NCBI RefSeq assembly: GCF_014763045.1
Contig: NZ_JACTAG010000001.1
Location: 868,001-932,000 of the forward strand
Origin: Sulfitobacter aestuariivivens
GTDB taxonomy: Bacteria; Pseudomonadota; Alphaproteobacteria; Rhodobacterales; Rhodobacteraceae
Direction: 5' to 3'
Length of the DNA: 64,000 nucleotides
Shown one piece after another: positions 16,100 to 25,721 of the stretch; the first letter of the stretch is position 1, and every line of letters starts with the position of its first letter. The notes beneath the pieces are model-generated. The model had not been told where the DNA came from, searched no databases, and saw nothing but the letters and a program-made list of their open reading frames with translations. Made by a program: the position numbers and the translations under genes.

Positions 16100-17674
16100 T
16101 TATTCCCATTCAATTGTGCCAGGGGGTTTGGAGGTGATATCATAGGTCACACGGTTGATGCCCGGTACCTCGTTGATGATCCGCGTGGCCGTTTCGCCCA
16201 GGAATTCATGGCTAAACGGATAGTAATCCGCGGTCATGCCATCGACAGACGTGACCGCCCTGAGGGCACAGGCAAAGTCGTAGGTGCGCCCATCGCCCAT
16301 CACCCCCACGGTGCGCACCGGCAGGATCGCGCAGAACGCCTGCCAGATTTCGTCGTACAATCCATGCTTGCGAATTTGATCGATGTAGACAGCATCAGCT
16401 TCACGCAGAATGTCCAGCTTCTCACGGGTGATTTCGCCGGGGCACCGAATGGCCAGACCAGGGCCCGGGAATGGATGGCGACCAATGAAATGGCTGGGCA
16501 GTCCCAGTTCACGACCCAAGGCCCGCACTTCGTCCTTGAAGAGCTCACGCAGCGGTTCAACCAGTTTGAGACCCATCTTTTCAGGCAGGCCGCCAACGTT
16601 GTGATGGCTTTTGATGGTGACGGACGGACCGCCAGAGAAGGAAACGGATTCGATCACATCGGGGTAAAGCGTTCCCTGAGCGAGAAATGCCGCGCCCTCA
16701 ATTTCATTCGCATATTTCTGAAACACGTCGATGAATAGTCGGCCGATGATCTTGCGCTTGGTTTCTGGATCGGACTGACCGTCCAATTCCCCCAGAAACA
16801 GCTCTGCTTCGTCGGCATGGATCACATGCAGGTTCATGTTGTCCCTGAACATTCCCACGACCTCTTCGGCTTCGTTCTTGCGCAGAAGGCCGTGATCGAC
16901 AAAGACGCACGTAAGTTGATCGCCCACCGCCTCGTGGATCAGCGCCGCCGCGACAGAGGAATCTACACCGCCAGACAGGCCGCAGATCACCTTGGCGTCG
17001 CCCACTTGAGCGCGAATGGCCGCGACTGCCTCTTCGCGATAGGCGCTCATGGTCCAATCGCCCGAAAAGCCCGCAAGTCGGACAAAATTCTCATACAGGC
17101 GCGCGCCATTGGGCGTGTGGTGGACCTCCGGGTGGAACTGAACCGCGTAGAAATGGCGCGCGGGGTCGGCGGTAATCGCATAGGGCGCATTGGGTGAGGT
17201 GCCGTACACCTCGAATCCCGGGGCGATGCGGCTGACATGATCGCCGTGGCTCATCCAGACCTGTTCTTTGCCGTTCTCGAACCATCCCTCAAGCAGGTTC
17301 AGATCGCCCGATGGTTCAACGAAAGCACGACCGAACTCTGCTGTGCCACCGCCGCCGGTGATCTTGCCGCCCATGACTTTGCCGCCCAACTCTTCCATCA
17401 TGACCTGTTGCCCATAACAGATCCCCAAGATCGGAACGCCCATGCTAAAAACGCCGGCGGGTGGTCGGGGGGAGCCTTGCCGGGTCACCGAATCCGGTCC
17501 GCCGGAAAAGATCACCGCCTTTGGGGCGAATTCCCTGAGGAAAGCGTCATCCACCAAATTGTAGGGATGGATTTCGCAGTAGACATTCAGTTCACGCAAT
17601 CGACGCGCGATCAGTTGGGTCACCTGGCTGCCGAAATCAATGATAAGGAGGCGGTCGTGCTGGATCTGTGTCAT
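16100..17674 (-). CDS. guaA: GMP synthase (glutamine-hydrolysing)
   Basis: Converts XMP to GMP with glutamine and ATP. Residues 1-~200 are the class I glutaminase with the nucleophile in GICYGQQ and the His/Glu pair in [10 protein letters not shown]; then the ATP-pyrophosphatase domain with the P-loop [14 protein letters not shown], and the C-terminal dimerisation domain ending [18 protein letters not shown]. Length (524 aa) is standard. The ATG at 17674 gives the normal start. Upstream, 40-90 bases away, lies a copy of the dispersed GC-rich hairpin repeat. Confidence 0.98.
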   Translation of the reverse strand: MTQIQHDRLLIIDFGSQVTQLIARRLRELNVYCEIHPYNLVDDAFLREFAPKAVIFSGGPDSVTRQGSPRPPAGVFSMGVPILGICYGQQVMMEELGGKVMGGKITGGGGTAEFGRAFVEPSGDLNLLEGWFENGKEQVWMSHGDHVSRIAPGFEVYGTSPNAPYAITADPARHFYAVQFHPEVHHTPNGARLYENFVRLAGFSGDWTMSAYREEAVAAIRAQVGDAKVICGLSGGVDSSVAAALIHEAVGDQLTCVFVDHGLLRKNEAEEVVGMFRDNMNLHVIHADEAELFLGELDGQSDPETKRKIIGRLFIDVFQKYANEIEGAAFLAQGTLYPDVIESVSFSGGPSVTIKSHHNVGGLPEKMGLKLVEPLRELFKDEVRALGRELGLPSHFIGRHPFPGPGLAIRCPGEITREKLDILREADAVYIDQIRKHGLYDEIWQAFCAILPVRTVGVMGDGRTYDFACALRAVTSVDGMTADYYPFSHEFLGETATRIINEVPGINRVTYDITSKPPGTIEWE

Positions 17675-17716
17675 GGCGCCTGATTATGCGCGCACCGTGC
17701 GCGTGGCAAGGGCGGA

Positions 17717-17761
17717 CTGGGGCCAGCCCCAGACCCCGGGAATATTTTAGCCAGAGAAAGA
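17717..17761. repeat. GC-rich hairpin repeat element (second copy)
   Basis: CTGGGG-CCAG-CCCCAG hairpin followed by ACCCCGGGAATATTTTAG and CCAGAGAAAGA, matching the element at 8585-8633 apart from one fewer G/C in each run and a few substitutions. It lies between the divergent guaA and mttB-like genes. The remaining bases to 17880 show no clear promoter. Confidence 0.7.
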
Positions 17762-17880
17762 CCTCATGGTGACCTGCAGAGCCCAATGTCGCTTTTTTCC
17801 CTGTTGGGGCGTAATAGGCGCGGGGCCGCTGCGAGTGATGGGATAGCAGAAGGGCAGTAAACGTCGGGAAGGGGATTCTC

Positions 17881-19419
17881 ATGGCAGAAACACGGCGCAG
17901 GGCACGCGGTGGTGGTGGCGCAGCACGGCGGGCGGAACGCTCTGCTGTTTCCTTCGATACAGTCAAGTACATCGAACGCAACATTCCCAATTTTGAAGTG
18001 CTGAATGAAGAAGCGCTGGCGATCATCGAGACCAATGCCGATACGGTGCTGGAGGAGATTGGTGTCAATTTCATCAACAATCCTGCGGCGCTCAAGCGGT
18101 GGAAGGATGCTGGTGCTGACATCGATGGCGAACGGGTCCGGATCCCGCGTGGGTTGGCGCGCAAACTTTGTGCCACTGCTCCCTCAGAATTCACGCAACA
18201 TGCGCGTAACCCCGAACGCAATGTCGTTATGGGTGGGCGCAATCTGGTTCTGGCGCCCGTCTATGGCCCGCCCTTTGTGCGGGACGCGGAAGGCGGACGG
18301 CGCTATGCCACCATGGATGACTTCAACAAGTTCGTGAAGCTTGGCTATATGTCAAAGTGGTTGCACCATTCGGGTGGAACGGTGTGCGAACCCACTGATA
18401 TCGCGGTGAACAAACGGCATCTCGATATGCTTCATGCGCATATGACGCTTAGCGACAAACCTTTTATGGGGTCCGTGACCGAACCAAGTCGCGCGCAAGA
18501 TTCGGTGGATATGTGTGGTATCCTTTTTGGTAAGGATTTCGTGCAGCAAAACACCGTCATGACCTCGCTGATCAACATCAACTCGCCGATGACCTTTGAC
18601 GACGTGATGATGGGTGCGCTTGAGGTCTATGCGCAGAACAATCAGGCCGCGATCATTTCTCCCTTCATTGTCGGCGGCGCGATGGCGCCGGTGTCAGTCG
18701 CAGGGACATTGACGCAGGTTCTGGCCGAAACCCTCGCCGGCATTGCCTATTCCCAGCTCATTCGCCCAGGGGCCCCGGTGATCTTGGGCGCTTTTGTGAC
18801 CTCGATCGACATGAATTCGGGCGCACCTACTTTCGGCACCCCGGAGGCGGCGCATATCACGTATGGTGTGGGACAACTGGCCCGGCGTCTGAACCTGCCT
18901 TATCGTTCTGCCGGGTCATTCTGCGGGTCAAAGTTGCCCGATGCGCAGGCGGCGTATGAGACGGCCAATAGCCTGAACATGGGCTTGTTGGCGGGCGTCA
19001 ACTTCATGCTGCATTCCTGCGGTTGGCTTGAGGGGGGGCTGGTCAGCTCTTTCGAAAAGTTTGTGATGGATGCGGATCAACTTGGCGCGCTCCATCATTT
19101 GGCCAAGGGCATCAGCGTGGACGAAAACGCGCAAGCCCTTGACGCGATCCGTGAAGTGGGGCCGGGAGGCCATTACCTGGGGTGCGCGCATACGCAAGCC
19201 AATTTCAAGGCGGCTTTCTGGAAGTCAGATCTTCTTGATTACAAGCCGTTTGAGACTTGGGCAGACGAAGGCGCGATGGACACCGAAGCGCTTGCCGCAC
19301 GTCGGGTCCAGAAAATGCTGGCAGACTACCGCCAGCCCGAAATGGACATCGCGATTCGCGAAGCCCTCGATACATATGTCGCTGAAAAGAAAGCGGCGGA
19401 GCCTGACAGCTTCATGTAG
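17881..19419 (+). CDS. Trimethylamine methyltransferase (MttB) family protein, non-pyrrolysine type
   Basis: A 512-residue MttB-superfamily TIM-barrel protein (FEVLNEEALAIIETNADTVLEEIG at the start; EPSRAQDSVDM, FIVGGAMAPVSVAGTL and SGAPTFGTPEAAH in the barrel). Family members move a methyl group from quaternary or tertiary amines to a corrinoid protein. The frame has no in-frame TAG, so no pyrrolysine; such forms include glycine-betaine-type demethylases (MtgB), but the substrate here is unknown. No corrinoid protein or corrinoid reductase gene lies nearby. AAGGGGA precedes the ATG. It ends overlapping the convergent DUF6477 gene by 8 bases. Confidence 0.85.
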   Translation: MAETRRRARGGGGAARRAERSAVSFDTVKYIERNIPNFEVLNEEALAIIETNADTVLEEIGVNFINNPAALKRWKDAGADIDGERVRIPRGLARKLCATAPSEFTQHARNPERNVVMGGRNLVLAPVYGPPFVRDAEGGRRYATMDDFNKFVKLGYMSKWLHHSGGTVCEPTDIAVNKRHLDMLHAHMTLSDKPFMGSVTEPSRAQDSVDMCGILFGKDFVQQNTVMTSLININSPMTFDDVMMGALEVYAQNNQAAIISPFIVGGAMAPVSVAGTLTQVLAETLAGIAYSQLIRPGAPVILGAFVTSIDMNSGAPTFGTPEAAHITYGVGQLARRLNLPYRSAGSFCGSKLPDAQAAYETANSLNMGLLAGVNFMLHSCGWLEGGLVSSFEKFVMDADQLGALHHLAKGISVDENAQALDAIREVGPGGHYLGCAHTQANFKAAFWKSDLLDYKPFETWADEGAMDTEALAARRVQKMLADYRQPEMDIAIREALDTYVAEKKAAEPDSFM

Positions 19420-19717
19420 AGCCCCGGTGCTGCGCGGCGCGTAGCACCCGCGCCTCGCCAACCAGTGCGATCAGCACGTCGAGATGACGGATCATGCTGT
19501 ACCCGGCATCTGAAAGGGTGCGCTGTTCTTCCAGCGTTGCCTCAATCTCCATCAGGCGCATCAGGGCGGCACCGTGCCGCGGCAACACTCCGTAGCCCAA
19601 CAACCGGGGAAGATGCGCGCCGCGCCGATATTGATCCGCGCCAATACGGGCGGCACGCATCATCAAGCGTGGGCGGTGAAGGTTTTGCAGCATCGTGATA
19701 ACATCTTGCATGGTCAT
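19412..19717 (-). CDS. DUF6477-like small protein
   Basis: A 101-residue basic, mainly helical protein (RPRLMMRAARIGADQYRR, HGAALMRLMEIEATLEEQR, YSMIRHLDVLIALVGEAR). It fits the Rhodobacterales family I know as DUF6477, always beside a DUF6456-type gene, as here (divergent, 231 bp apart). The function is unknown. The start is chosen at the ATG 19717 with AGG just before; another ATG lies six bases on. The longer frame to 19825 is not supported by composition. Confidence 0.65.
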   Translation of the reverse strand: MTMQDVITMLQNLHRPRLMMRAARIGADQYRRGAHLPRLLGYGVLPRHGAALMRLMEIEATLEEQRTLSDAGYSMIRHLDVLIALVGEARVLRAAQHRGST

Positions 19718-19863
19718 GACCTTGTGTCGGAAGCGGCCCAGAGCGGGCCTGATACGGCGACAAGATGACACAACCCACGCGGGTGTTGCGCGGACAGGCA
19801 TTGGGCCGCACGGGGATTTCACCACTGTTTATCTTTTGGAAACAATGATTACCAAATCGAGGA

Positions 19864-19884
19864 TTGTTAACGCTCAAGTAACAA
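19864..19884. promoter_or_regulatory. Inverted repeat with near-match to a CtrA site
   Basis: TTGTTA and TAACAA are separated by nine bases. Inside lies TTAA-N7-GTAA (19867-19881), one mismatch from the CtrA consensus TTAA-N7-TTAA. It is 65 bases upstream of the DUF6456 gene and about 150 from the divergent DUF6477 gene, in an AT-rich control region. Confidence 0.35.
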
Positions 19885-19948
19885 AGACACCTTTAGGTTG
19901 TGCTTCGGGCTCGGCGGACAATTTTCACCAACGGCACGGGGAAGGCGC

Positions 19949-21076
19949 ATGGCGATGACAATGGTGAACTTGGTACAGACCGGTAAAACTCTGCCCGATT
20001 GGGTGCCCGTGGGGGCGATCCATTATCTGGCTCACACAGAATTTGGGGAACCCATTCGGGCTTTGGCGCGCGCAGCGGGTTGCCACGCATCCACCATTCT
20101 ACGGCAGGTGCGCAAATTCGAAACCCGGCGCGATGATCCGCTTGTGGATGCCGCATTGCGCCAGCTTGGTCCGGTCATGCAGATGCAGGCAGGACATACA
20201 GAAATTAATGGCGCCTCAGGCCCGGAAATGCCGATCACATGCACCAAAGACAGGTTGCCGGATGAGGACACACTTAACCGCGAAGCCATGCGCGTGTTGA
20301 GGCGGTTGTGTGAAACGGGTGCGGTTCTTGCCGTCGCCTCGGAAATGGAAAAAGCTGTTGTCGTGCGTGATAACAGCGAGGGCGGGACAACCCGCACGGC
20401 TGTCGTCGCCGCTTCGGTTGCGCAGGCCTTGGCGTTGAAGGAATGGATCGCTGCGGCCAACACGGGACGGATCGTGCGCTATCACATCACAGCGGCTGGG
20501 CGTGCCGCATTGATTGGGATGATGGATGATCCAGCATCCTGCGAAGCCGCAAACGACAGAGATAAGGATCTTGCGCCCTCGGTGGTCACCGAAGAGGGCA
20601 TGCGCAACAGTTTGTCCGTCGAAGGCGCATCCCACAGTCGCCGCGTGCGTTATGCGCTGGCGGAAAGCCCACTGATTGCATTGTCCCGCAAAAAAGACGG
20701 TAAGGGAAAGCCGTTCCTGACAGAAGACCAGGTGCATGCTGGCGAGCGGTTGCGCGAGGATTTCGAATTGGCCCAAATGGACACGCACAAGCCATCCGAT
20801 TTGGATCGTGACTTGGCGGGAAACAACCCGTCGCAGCGCCGCAGAGATGTCTCATCGGAGGCCCGGGCGCGTGTGGCTGCGGCACTGATGAAACTTGGGC
20901 CGGATCTGTCAGATGTGGCCTTGCGATGCTGCTGCTACCTTGAAGGATTGGAAACCGCAGAGCGTCGGCTGGGATGGTCGGCGCGATCCGGTAAGATCGT
21001 TCTGCGCATCGCATTGACCCGTCTGAGCCGCCATTACGAGTCGACCATAGGACCAGGCGGGCCGATGATCGGTTGA
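19949..21076 (+). CDS. DUF6456-domain protein with N-terminal helix-turn-helix
   Basis: A 375-residue protein. The N-terminal part (VGAIHYLAHTEFGEPIRALARAAGCHASTILRQVRKFE) reads as a helix-turn-helix. A second winged-helix-like region follows near residues 120-190, and the C-terminal ~150 residues (LTEDQVHAGERLREDFELAQM...LEGLETAERRLGWSARSGKIVLRIALTRL) match the alphaproteobacterial DUF6456 domain. It is probably a DNA-binding regulator, but no target is known to me. The ATG at 19949 has GGGGAAGG upstream and replaces an upstream in-frame start. Divergent from DUF6477; a CtrA-like site lies in its promoter region. Confidence 0.75.
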   Translation: MAMTMVNLVQTGKTLPDWVPVGAIHYLAHTEFGEPIRALARAAGCHASTILRQVRKFETRRDDPLVDAALRQLGPVMQMQAGHTEINGASGPEMPITCTKDRLPDEDTLNREAMRVLRRLCETGAVLAVASEMEKAVVVRDNSEGGTTRTAVVAASVAQALALKEWIAAANTGRIVRYHITAAGRAALIGMMDDPASCEAANDRDKDLAPSVVTEEGMRNSLSVEGASHSRRVRYALAESPLIALSRKKDGKGKPFLTEDQVHAGERLREDFELAQMDTHKPSDLDRDLAGNNPSQRRRDVSSEARARVAAALMKLGPDLSDVALRCCCYLEGLETAERRLGWSARSGKIVLRIALTRLSRHYESTIGPGGPMIG

Positions 21077-21167
21077 ACGACGCCCGTCCATCCCTGAAAG
21101 GAACGGCCTGGCAGTCCTCCCCCGCCAGGTCGTTTCCTTTCGACTTGCGTGGTTCCGATTTCGTTTC

Positions 21168-21986
21168 CTATACCATCGCAAAGATGCGGGCAGGCCCGCC
21201 GGAACCACCGACATGATTGGGTGCGCCGACAACCAGCGTGGCACCTGCTGCGGGCACATCGGCTAGTCCGGCGATGTTTTCTATGCCGTAACGGCCAGCC
21301 GGCAGCCAAGCATAGTGCGTTGCGAAATCCGCCGACTGTCCGAAATCAAGCGACAGGGTGTCGACCGCAATCGCAGCCGCTGAGGTTTCCTCGAGCAACA
21401 TTTGCGTCGCTTCAATATGGAACCCCGGAAAATGCATCCCGTTGTCTGCGCGTCCCACATAGCTGGCATCTGCTGTCTTGTCGGCCCATCCGGAATGCAT
21501 CGCGACGCAGGCGCGGTCAGGAATATCCCCGTTCGTCGCGATCCAGGATCTTAGATCGTCGGGTGTAACCTGGGCGTCTGGGTTTTCTGCGGCTTTGGCC
21601 GCGATATCCACGACGCACAAAGGCACCACCAGATCAGTCACCGGTATTTCATCCACGGAATTCCCATCGGCTGAGAAATGCAATGGGGCGTCAATGTGCG
21701 TTGCGGTGTGTTCGTTGATCGACAGATCGAACAGGTTGAACCCTTCCTTGGCGAACGAGAATTTTTGCGTCATCGCAATTCCCGGTTCGCCAAAAAATGT
21801 TGGGAAGTCCGGGCTGAGCTTGTGGGACATATCTCTGATTGAGCCATGCCCGCCCGCCAGTGACGCAGGTGCACTCGCGATCGTGCCCAAAGTTGCAGCG
21901 GCGCCAACCGCAGCGCTTGTCCGGAAAAAGTCGCGTCGCGACAGCATCCGGTCTTTTACGGTGTTCATCACACAAATATCGCACAT
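21168..21986 (-). CDS. Tat-exported cyclase-family hydrolase
   Basis: A 272-residue protein of the cyclase/kynurenine formamidase-like family. The N-terminus carries a Tat signal (SRRDFFRTSAAVGAAATLG), so it is folded in the cytoplasm and exported. The metal site is seen as NEHTATHIDAPLHF (HxxTHxDxPxH) and DTLSLDFG is the second conserved block. Zn-dependent hydrolysis of an amide or lactone is likely; the substrate is unknown and kynurenine formamidases are normally not exported. A GAAGGGAGAA ribosome site precedes the ATG at 21986. Divergent from lipA. Confidence 0.88.
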   Translation of the reverse strand: MCDICVMNTVKDRMLSRRDFFRTSAAVGAAATLGTIASAPASLAGGHGSIRDMSHKLSPDFPTFFGEPGIAMTQKFSFAKEGFNLFDLSINEHTATHIDAPLHFSADGNSVDEIPVTDLVVPLCVVDIAAKAAENPDAQVTPDDLRSWIATNGDIPDRACVAMHSGWADKTADASYVGRADNGMHFPGFHIEATQMLLEETSAAAIAVDTLSLDFGQSADFATHYAWLPAGRYGIENIAGLADVPAAGATLVVGAPNHVGGSGGPARIFAMV

Positions 21987-22196
21987 GGTAATTCTCCCTT
22001 CAGGTTGAAATGATTGGCTTCAACCTAAGTGGCAAACATCGGGAACGCCAACCCCTGACAAAGAAAGGGTCCGTTTTCCGCCTGTCTTTCTTGACAAGAG
22101 CGCGGCGTCGCGTGGGCCGCATGGCTGCTTTGCGTGCCCTGGTCTTTTGTTACGCGCGCAATGTGTTACATAGGGATGAGTTAATCCGAGGTCCCC

Positions 22197-23147
22197 ATGC
22201 GCGATCTGAAAATCCCTGAACAACGCCACCCTGAGAAGGCTCGCAAACCCGATAATCCGCAGCCGAAAAAGCCAAGCTGGATCAGGGTCAAGGCACCCGG
22301 TGGTCAGGGCTATGCCGATACCGCGCGGATCATGCGCGATCACAAATTGACCACTGTCTGCGAAGAGGCGGGATGTCCCAATGTAGGCGAATGCTGGAGT
22401 CAGGGCCACGCCACCATGATGATCATGGGCGAAGTCTGTACCCGGGCCTGCACATTCTGCAATATTGCCACGGGCAAACCCCCCGAAGCACTGGATGTGT
22501 TCGAGCCCGGCCGGGTTGCCGATGCGGTGCAAAAACTGGGGCTGAACCATGTAGTCATCACATCGGTTGACCGCGACGACATTGAGGACGGCGGCGCAGA
22601 TCACTTTGCGCAGACGATCCGCGCCATTCGCCACCGCAGCCCGGGGACGACGATCGAGATCCTGACGCCGGACTTTATCAGGTGTGGACCGGAAGCCCTT
22701 GAAATGGTTGTTAAAGCACGCCCTGACGTCTTCAATCACAATCTTGAAACGGTGCCCGGCCTCTATCCTGAAGTCCGCCCCGGCGCGCGGTATTTCCATT
22801 CCCTGCGACTGTTGCAACGCGTCAAGGAACTGGACCCTACGATGTTTACCAAATCGGGCATCATGGTGGGGCTTGGCGAAGATCGTCAGTCTGTGATTCA
22901 GGTGATGGAAGATATGCGCGCCGCAGATATCGATTTTCTGACCATCGGGCAATACTTGCAGCCAACGCCCAAACATCATGCTGTCGACCGGTTCGTGCAC
23001 CCCGATGAATTCGCGGCATACGAAAAGGCGGCCTATGGGAAGGGATTCCTGATGGTATCCGCCACACCGCTCACGCGCTCATCTTACCATGCGGGGGACG
23101 ACTTTGCGCGCCTGCGTGACGCCCGGTTGAAAAAACTTGGGGCGTAG
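22197..23147 (+). CDS. lipA: Lipoyl synthase
   Basis: Radical-SAM enzyme that inserts two sulfurs into octanoyl-lipoyl domains. The auxiliary cluster cysteines are in [12 protein letters not shown], and the radical-SAM motif [10 protein letters not shown] follows at about residue 81; the C-terminal [13 protein letters not shown] includes the conserved RSSYxA serine ligand. Length 316 aa is typical. The start ATG 22197 directly follows GAGGTCCCC. The 188-bp spacer upstream contains no other feature I can support. Confidence 0.97.
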   Translation: MRDLKIPEQRHPEKARKPDNPQPKKPSWIRVKAPGGQGYADTARIMRDHKLTTVCEEAGCPNVGECWSQGHATMMIMGEVCTRACTFCNIATGKPPEALDVFEPGRVADAVQKLGLNHVVITSVDRDDIEDGGADHFAQTIRAIRHRSPGTTIEILTPDFIRCGPEALEMVVKARPDVFNHNLETVPGLYPEVRPGARYFHSLRLLQRVKELDPTMFTKSGIMVGLGEDRQSVIQVMEDMRAADIDFLTIGQYLQPTPKHHAVDRFVHPDEFAAYEKAAYGKGFLMVSATPLTRSSYHAGDDFARLRDARLKKLGA

Positions 23148-23199
23148 ACGGCTCTGATTGTGCTAGACTCTGCGCATTCAAGAGGTGCGGGTAGAGTAG

Positions 23200-24066
23200 A
23201 TGGATTTGAAAATACTGTCCTGGAACGTGCGTCACTTCAAAGGTCCGCGTGAGAACTGGCGGAATCTGCCCAACTCTGAAAAAGACCGCGCGCAGGCTGA
23301 GCGTGTCGCCCGCGTGGCCAAGGTTATCATTGATCAAGATCCCGACATATTCGCAGTGCTGGAGGTGGTCGGCGACCAAGGACCCTATAAGCTGGCCGAG
23401 GCTTTGCCCGACTATTCTTTCTTGCTCACCGAAGGCGATCAGACGCAGGAAATCCTGGTGGGGTACAAGCATGGACTGCGGGTGTTCTTTACCCAGAAGG
23501 GTGAATTCAAGGAGAACAACATCCATCTGCGCCCTGCGCCTGTGCTGACAGTCAAGCTGCCGGGGGCAGAACCGCTGGCGGTCCTGTTTGGCCATTTCAA
23601 AAGCATGACGTCGCCTGATGGCTGGGGCCTGCGCGCATCAATGTTTGAAAAGGTCGGGGATCTTAAGCGCGCGCTTGATCGGCACGCAGGAACGCGCGGC
23701 GCAGCAACAGCGCGCTTTGTTGTGATGGGTGATCTCAACACCATGGGGATGCGTCTGACGGACGCGCGTGGCGACATTACTGCTGCCGACGAAATTGCCC
23801 GGATCGACAAACGTCTGGCCCGTCGCAATCTGCGCCGACTTTCCAAAAGTCATTCAGCAACCTATTCCGGCGGGTCGACGTCAAGCTATCAAGATGCCGA
23901 TCTGGATCATGTCTATGTGGACAAGGGATTGATCGTGCAGCCCGAGGGCGGACATGAATGTGTTGTGGGCGGCTGGACCCGGGAAAGCACAACCGAGGGC
24001 AAGGATCGCTGGATCAAGAAGCTTTCAGATCACGCCCCTATCTGGCTGACGTTGACGGACCTTTAG
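23200..24066 (+). CDS. Endonuclease/exonuclease/phosphatase-family protein
   Basis: A 288-residue EEP-fold metal phosphodiesterase. Core motifs in order: LSWNVRHF, FAVLEVVGD (metal-binding Glu), LFGHFKS, VVMGDLNTMG (Asp/Asn), DLDHVYVD and LSDHAPIWLTL (catalytic Asp-His). Such proteins cleave DNA, RNA or phosphoesters; the absence of a signal peptide suggests a cytoplasmic enzyme. It is 52 bases after lipA on the same strand and overlaps the end of the convergent cytochrome gene by four bases. A second EEP protein lies at 53468. Confidence 0.82.
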   Translation: MDLKILSWNVRHFKGPRENWRNLPNSEKDRAQAERVARVAKVIIDQDPDIFAVLEVVGDQGPYKLAEALPDYSFLLTEGDQTQEILVGYKHGLRVFFTQKGEFKENNIHLRPAPVLTVKLPGAEPLAVLFGHFKSMTSPDGWGLRASMFEKVGDLKRALDRHAGTRGAATARFVVMGDLNTMGMRLTDARGDITAADEIARIDKRLARRNLRRLSKSHSATYSGGSTSSYQDADLDHVYVDKGLIVQPEGGHECVVGGWTRESTTEGKDRWIKKLSDHAPIWLTLTDL

Positions 24067-24953
24067 GGGATGGCAGGCACGGCCTTGAGATAAGCAGCAA
24101 TCGCGGCCCGGTCGGATTCGGGCAACGACGCCAGGTTGCTGACCACCTCGGCCATTTCCCCGCCGACACTGTCGTAGTCAGGCGTGAAACCTGACGTGAA
24201 GTATTCTACTAAATCAGCCTCAGACCATTCCAGCTTGCCCGGGGTGATATTCGGGATCCGGCCCTTGCCAGATGGATTGGGCGCTCCGGCAAGCCAGGCG
24301 CTTCGATCCAGCGCGCCCAAGGCATTACGTGATGTATGGCATTCCCCGCAATGGGCCAGCCCCTCGGCCAGGTAACGCCCCCGCATGACCTGCGCGTCAT
24401 GATCCCCTGCCAGCACATATTCATCGGTGCCAAACAGCCATTTCCACCCGCCCAAAGTCCGCCGGATGTTGAACGGAAAGCCGACGTCATGTGCCTTGGA
24501 AGGTGTGGCATCTGCAGGCAGGGTCTGCATGTAGGCGAAAAGATCGACGACATCCTGCGGCGCCATGTGTGTGTAGGCGGTATAGGGAAATGCCGGATAA
24601 TAGTGCTGACCCTCAGGAGAGACGCCAGTGATCAACGCCCGCGCAAATTGTTCAAGACGCCAGGTCCCAATGCCCGCATCGGGATCGGGCGATATGTTGG
24701 GCGCATAGAAGGTGCCAAAATCGCTGGCGAAGGGCAGGCCGCCTGCCAAAATGAGTTTCGCTTCATCCTCAGCCCCCGGTGCCGCGTGGCACGATACACA
24801 GCCCCCTGCGGCGAAAACCAACGCACCATTTTCGGCATCAGGCGTTAGCTCGGCGCCGAAAGTTTCAGGAAACGGGGCAGGGCGCGTCAAAACCCAAAAA
24901 ACGCCTGCGCCGATCACGGCGCAGACAAGAAGAAATGTCAGAGCCTTTTTCAA
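24063..24953 (-). CDS. Diheme cytochrome c
   Basis: A 296-residue c-type cytochrome with an uncleaved or signal-type N-terminal helix (LTFLLVCAVIGAGVFWVL). Two heme sites, CVSCH at 52-56 and CGECH at 202-206, with likely axial Met in YTHMAP and GEMAEVV. The layout resembles the cytochrome subunits of membrane alcohol/aldehyde or sorbitol dehydrogenases, but no dehydrogenase gene is nearby. The start is a TTG three bases after the stop of the cytochrome c' gene, so translation is probably coupled to it. Confidence 0.88.
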   Translation of the reverse strand: MKKALTFLLVCAVIGAGVFWVLTRPAPFPETFGAELTPDAENGALVFAAGGCVSCHAAPGAEDEAKLILAGGLPFASDFGTFYAPNISPDPDAGIGTWRLEQFARALITGVSPEGQHYYPAFPYTAYTHMAPQDVVDLFAYMQTLPADATPSKAHDVGFPFNIRRTLGGWKWLFGTDEYVLAGDHDAQVMRGRYLAEGLAHCGECHTSRNALGALDRSAWLAGAPNPSGKGRIPNITPGKLEWSEADLVEYFTSGFTPDYDSVGGEMAEVVSNLASLPESDRAAIAAYLKAVPAIP

Positions 24954-24956
24954 GGA

Positions 24957-25433
24957 TCAGTTCTTGGGCCCGCGATAGCTTTCGTGGCAATCCTTGCAGG
25001 ACTTACCCAGTGCGCCCATGCGGCTGCCAACCTCTTCTGCGCTGCCTGCACCGACCATCGCGTCTGCAGCATTTTGCAGATCAAGGAACTTGGCTGCAAA
25101 GCCATCGCTATCCTGCCAGATTGATGCTTTTGCGCGGGATCCGTCGACAGCACCTTGTTCTGTGCCCTCAATCCAGAGTGTTGCCCGCTCCATCTTGGCC
25201 AGCTCGCGCATGTTTTTTGCCGCCGCATCAACCATTGCGCTGTCATACTCCATCTCGCCCTTGGCAATCCCACCAAGCACGCCGATATGATATCCGATCA
25301 TCTGCATCTGCGCGTGACGCGCAGCGACGGCCTTGTTGCTGGAGCTTGCTGAATGGCTCGCGGCAAACGTGGCAGTTGCTGCCACGGCAATCGCGAGGCC
25401 GGCGCCAATAGATTTTTTGGTAAGTGAAGACAT
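24957..25433 (-). CDS. Cytochrome c'
   Basis: A 158-residue protein with a cleavable signal peptide (GLAIAVAATATFAASHS) and one C-terminal heme motif CKDCH at 146-150, the arrangement of the four-helix-bundle cytochromes c'. The helix starting ARHAQMQMIGYHIG carries the region of the heme-facing residues. Such proteins bind NO and are often linked to nitrosative stress or, in the c-556 form, to electron transfer. GGGAGGAAA precedes the ATG. It leads a two-gene unit with the diheme cytochrome. Confidence 0.88.
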   Translation of the reverse strand: MSSLTKKSIGAGLAIAVAATATFAASHSASSSNKAVAARHAQMQMIGYHIGVLGGIAKGEMEYDSAMVDAAAKNMRELAKMERATLWIEGTEQGAVDGSRAKASIWQDSDGFAAKFLDLQNAADAMVGAGSAEEVGSRMGALGKSCKDCHESYRGPKN

Positions 25434-25547
25434 GAACTTTCCTCCCAGTTACGTCTCGACGCTAACACGTAGAATGAAAGCGCCGGAAAACAATTCTGTG
25501 AAGATTTGCACAGACGACGTTCATTTTTGCAAGAACAGTCTCATTGC

Positions 25548-25721
25548 CTAGAATTTCCGCGGCATCCGCTCTGCTGTGGCCCAGTCTGGCCACCAGCCCA
25601 TCTGCTCAATGGCGATGATCACCAATGCGGCGATGATGACGCCAAACACCAGTTTGACCCGCGCCGCCGAAGGCGGGCGGCGCGCCCGCTTGGACATCCG
25701 AAAAAGCCAGGCCGGGTTCAT
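25548..25721 (-). CDS. Small single-pass membrane protein coupled to hpt, 57 aa
   Basis: A 57-residue protein beginning [18 protein letters not shown], with one hydrophobic helix ([17 protein letters not shown]) and a Trp-rich end ([11 protein letters not shown]). Its ATG overlaps the hpt stop as ATGA, a strong sign of translational coupling and of a real gene. The basic N-terminus predicts a cytoplasmic tail and an outside C-terminus. No known family or role. Confidence 0.7.
   Translation of the reverse strand: MNPAWLFRMSKRARRPPSAARVKLVFGVIIAALVIIAIEQMGWWPDWATAERMPRKF

Noticed and set aside
17881-19419. Pyrrolysine-containing MttB
   Set aside because: No in-frame TAG in the coding sequence.
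22020-23000. 326-aa frame antisense to lipA
   Set aside because: Mirror of a conserved gene; no motifs, typical high-GC shadow.
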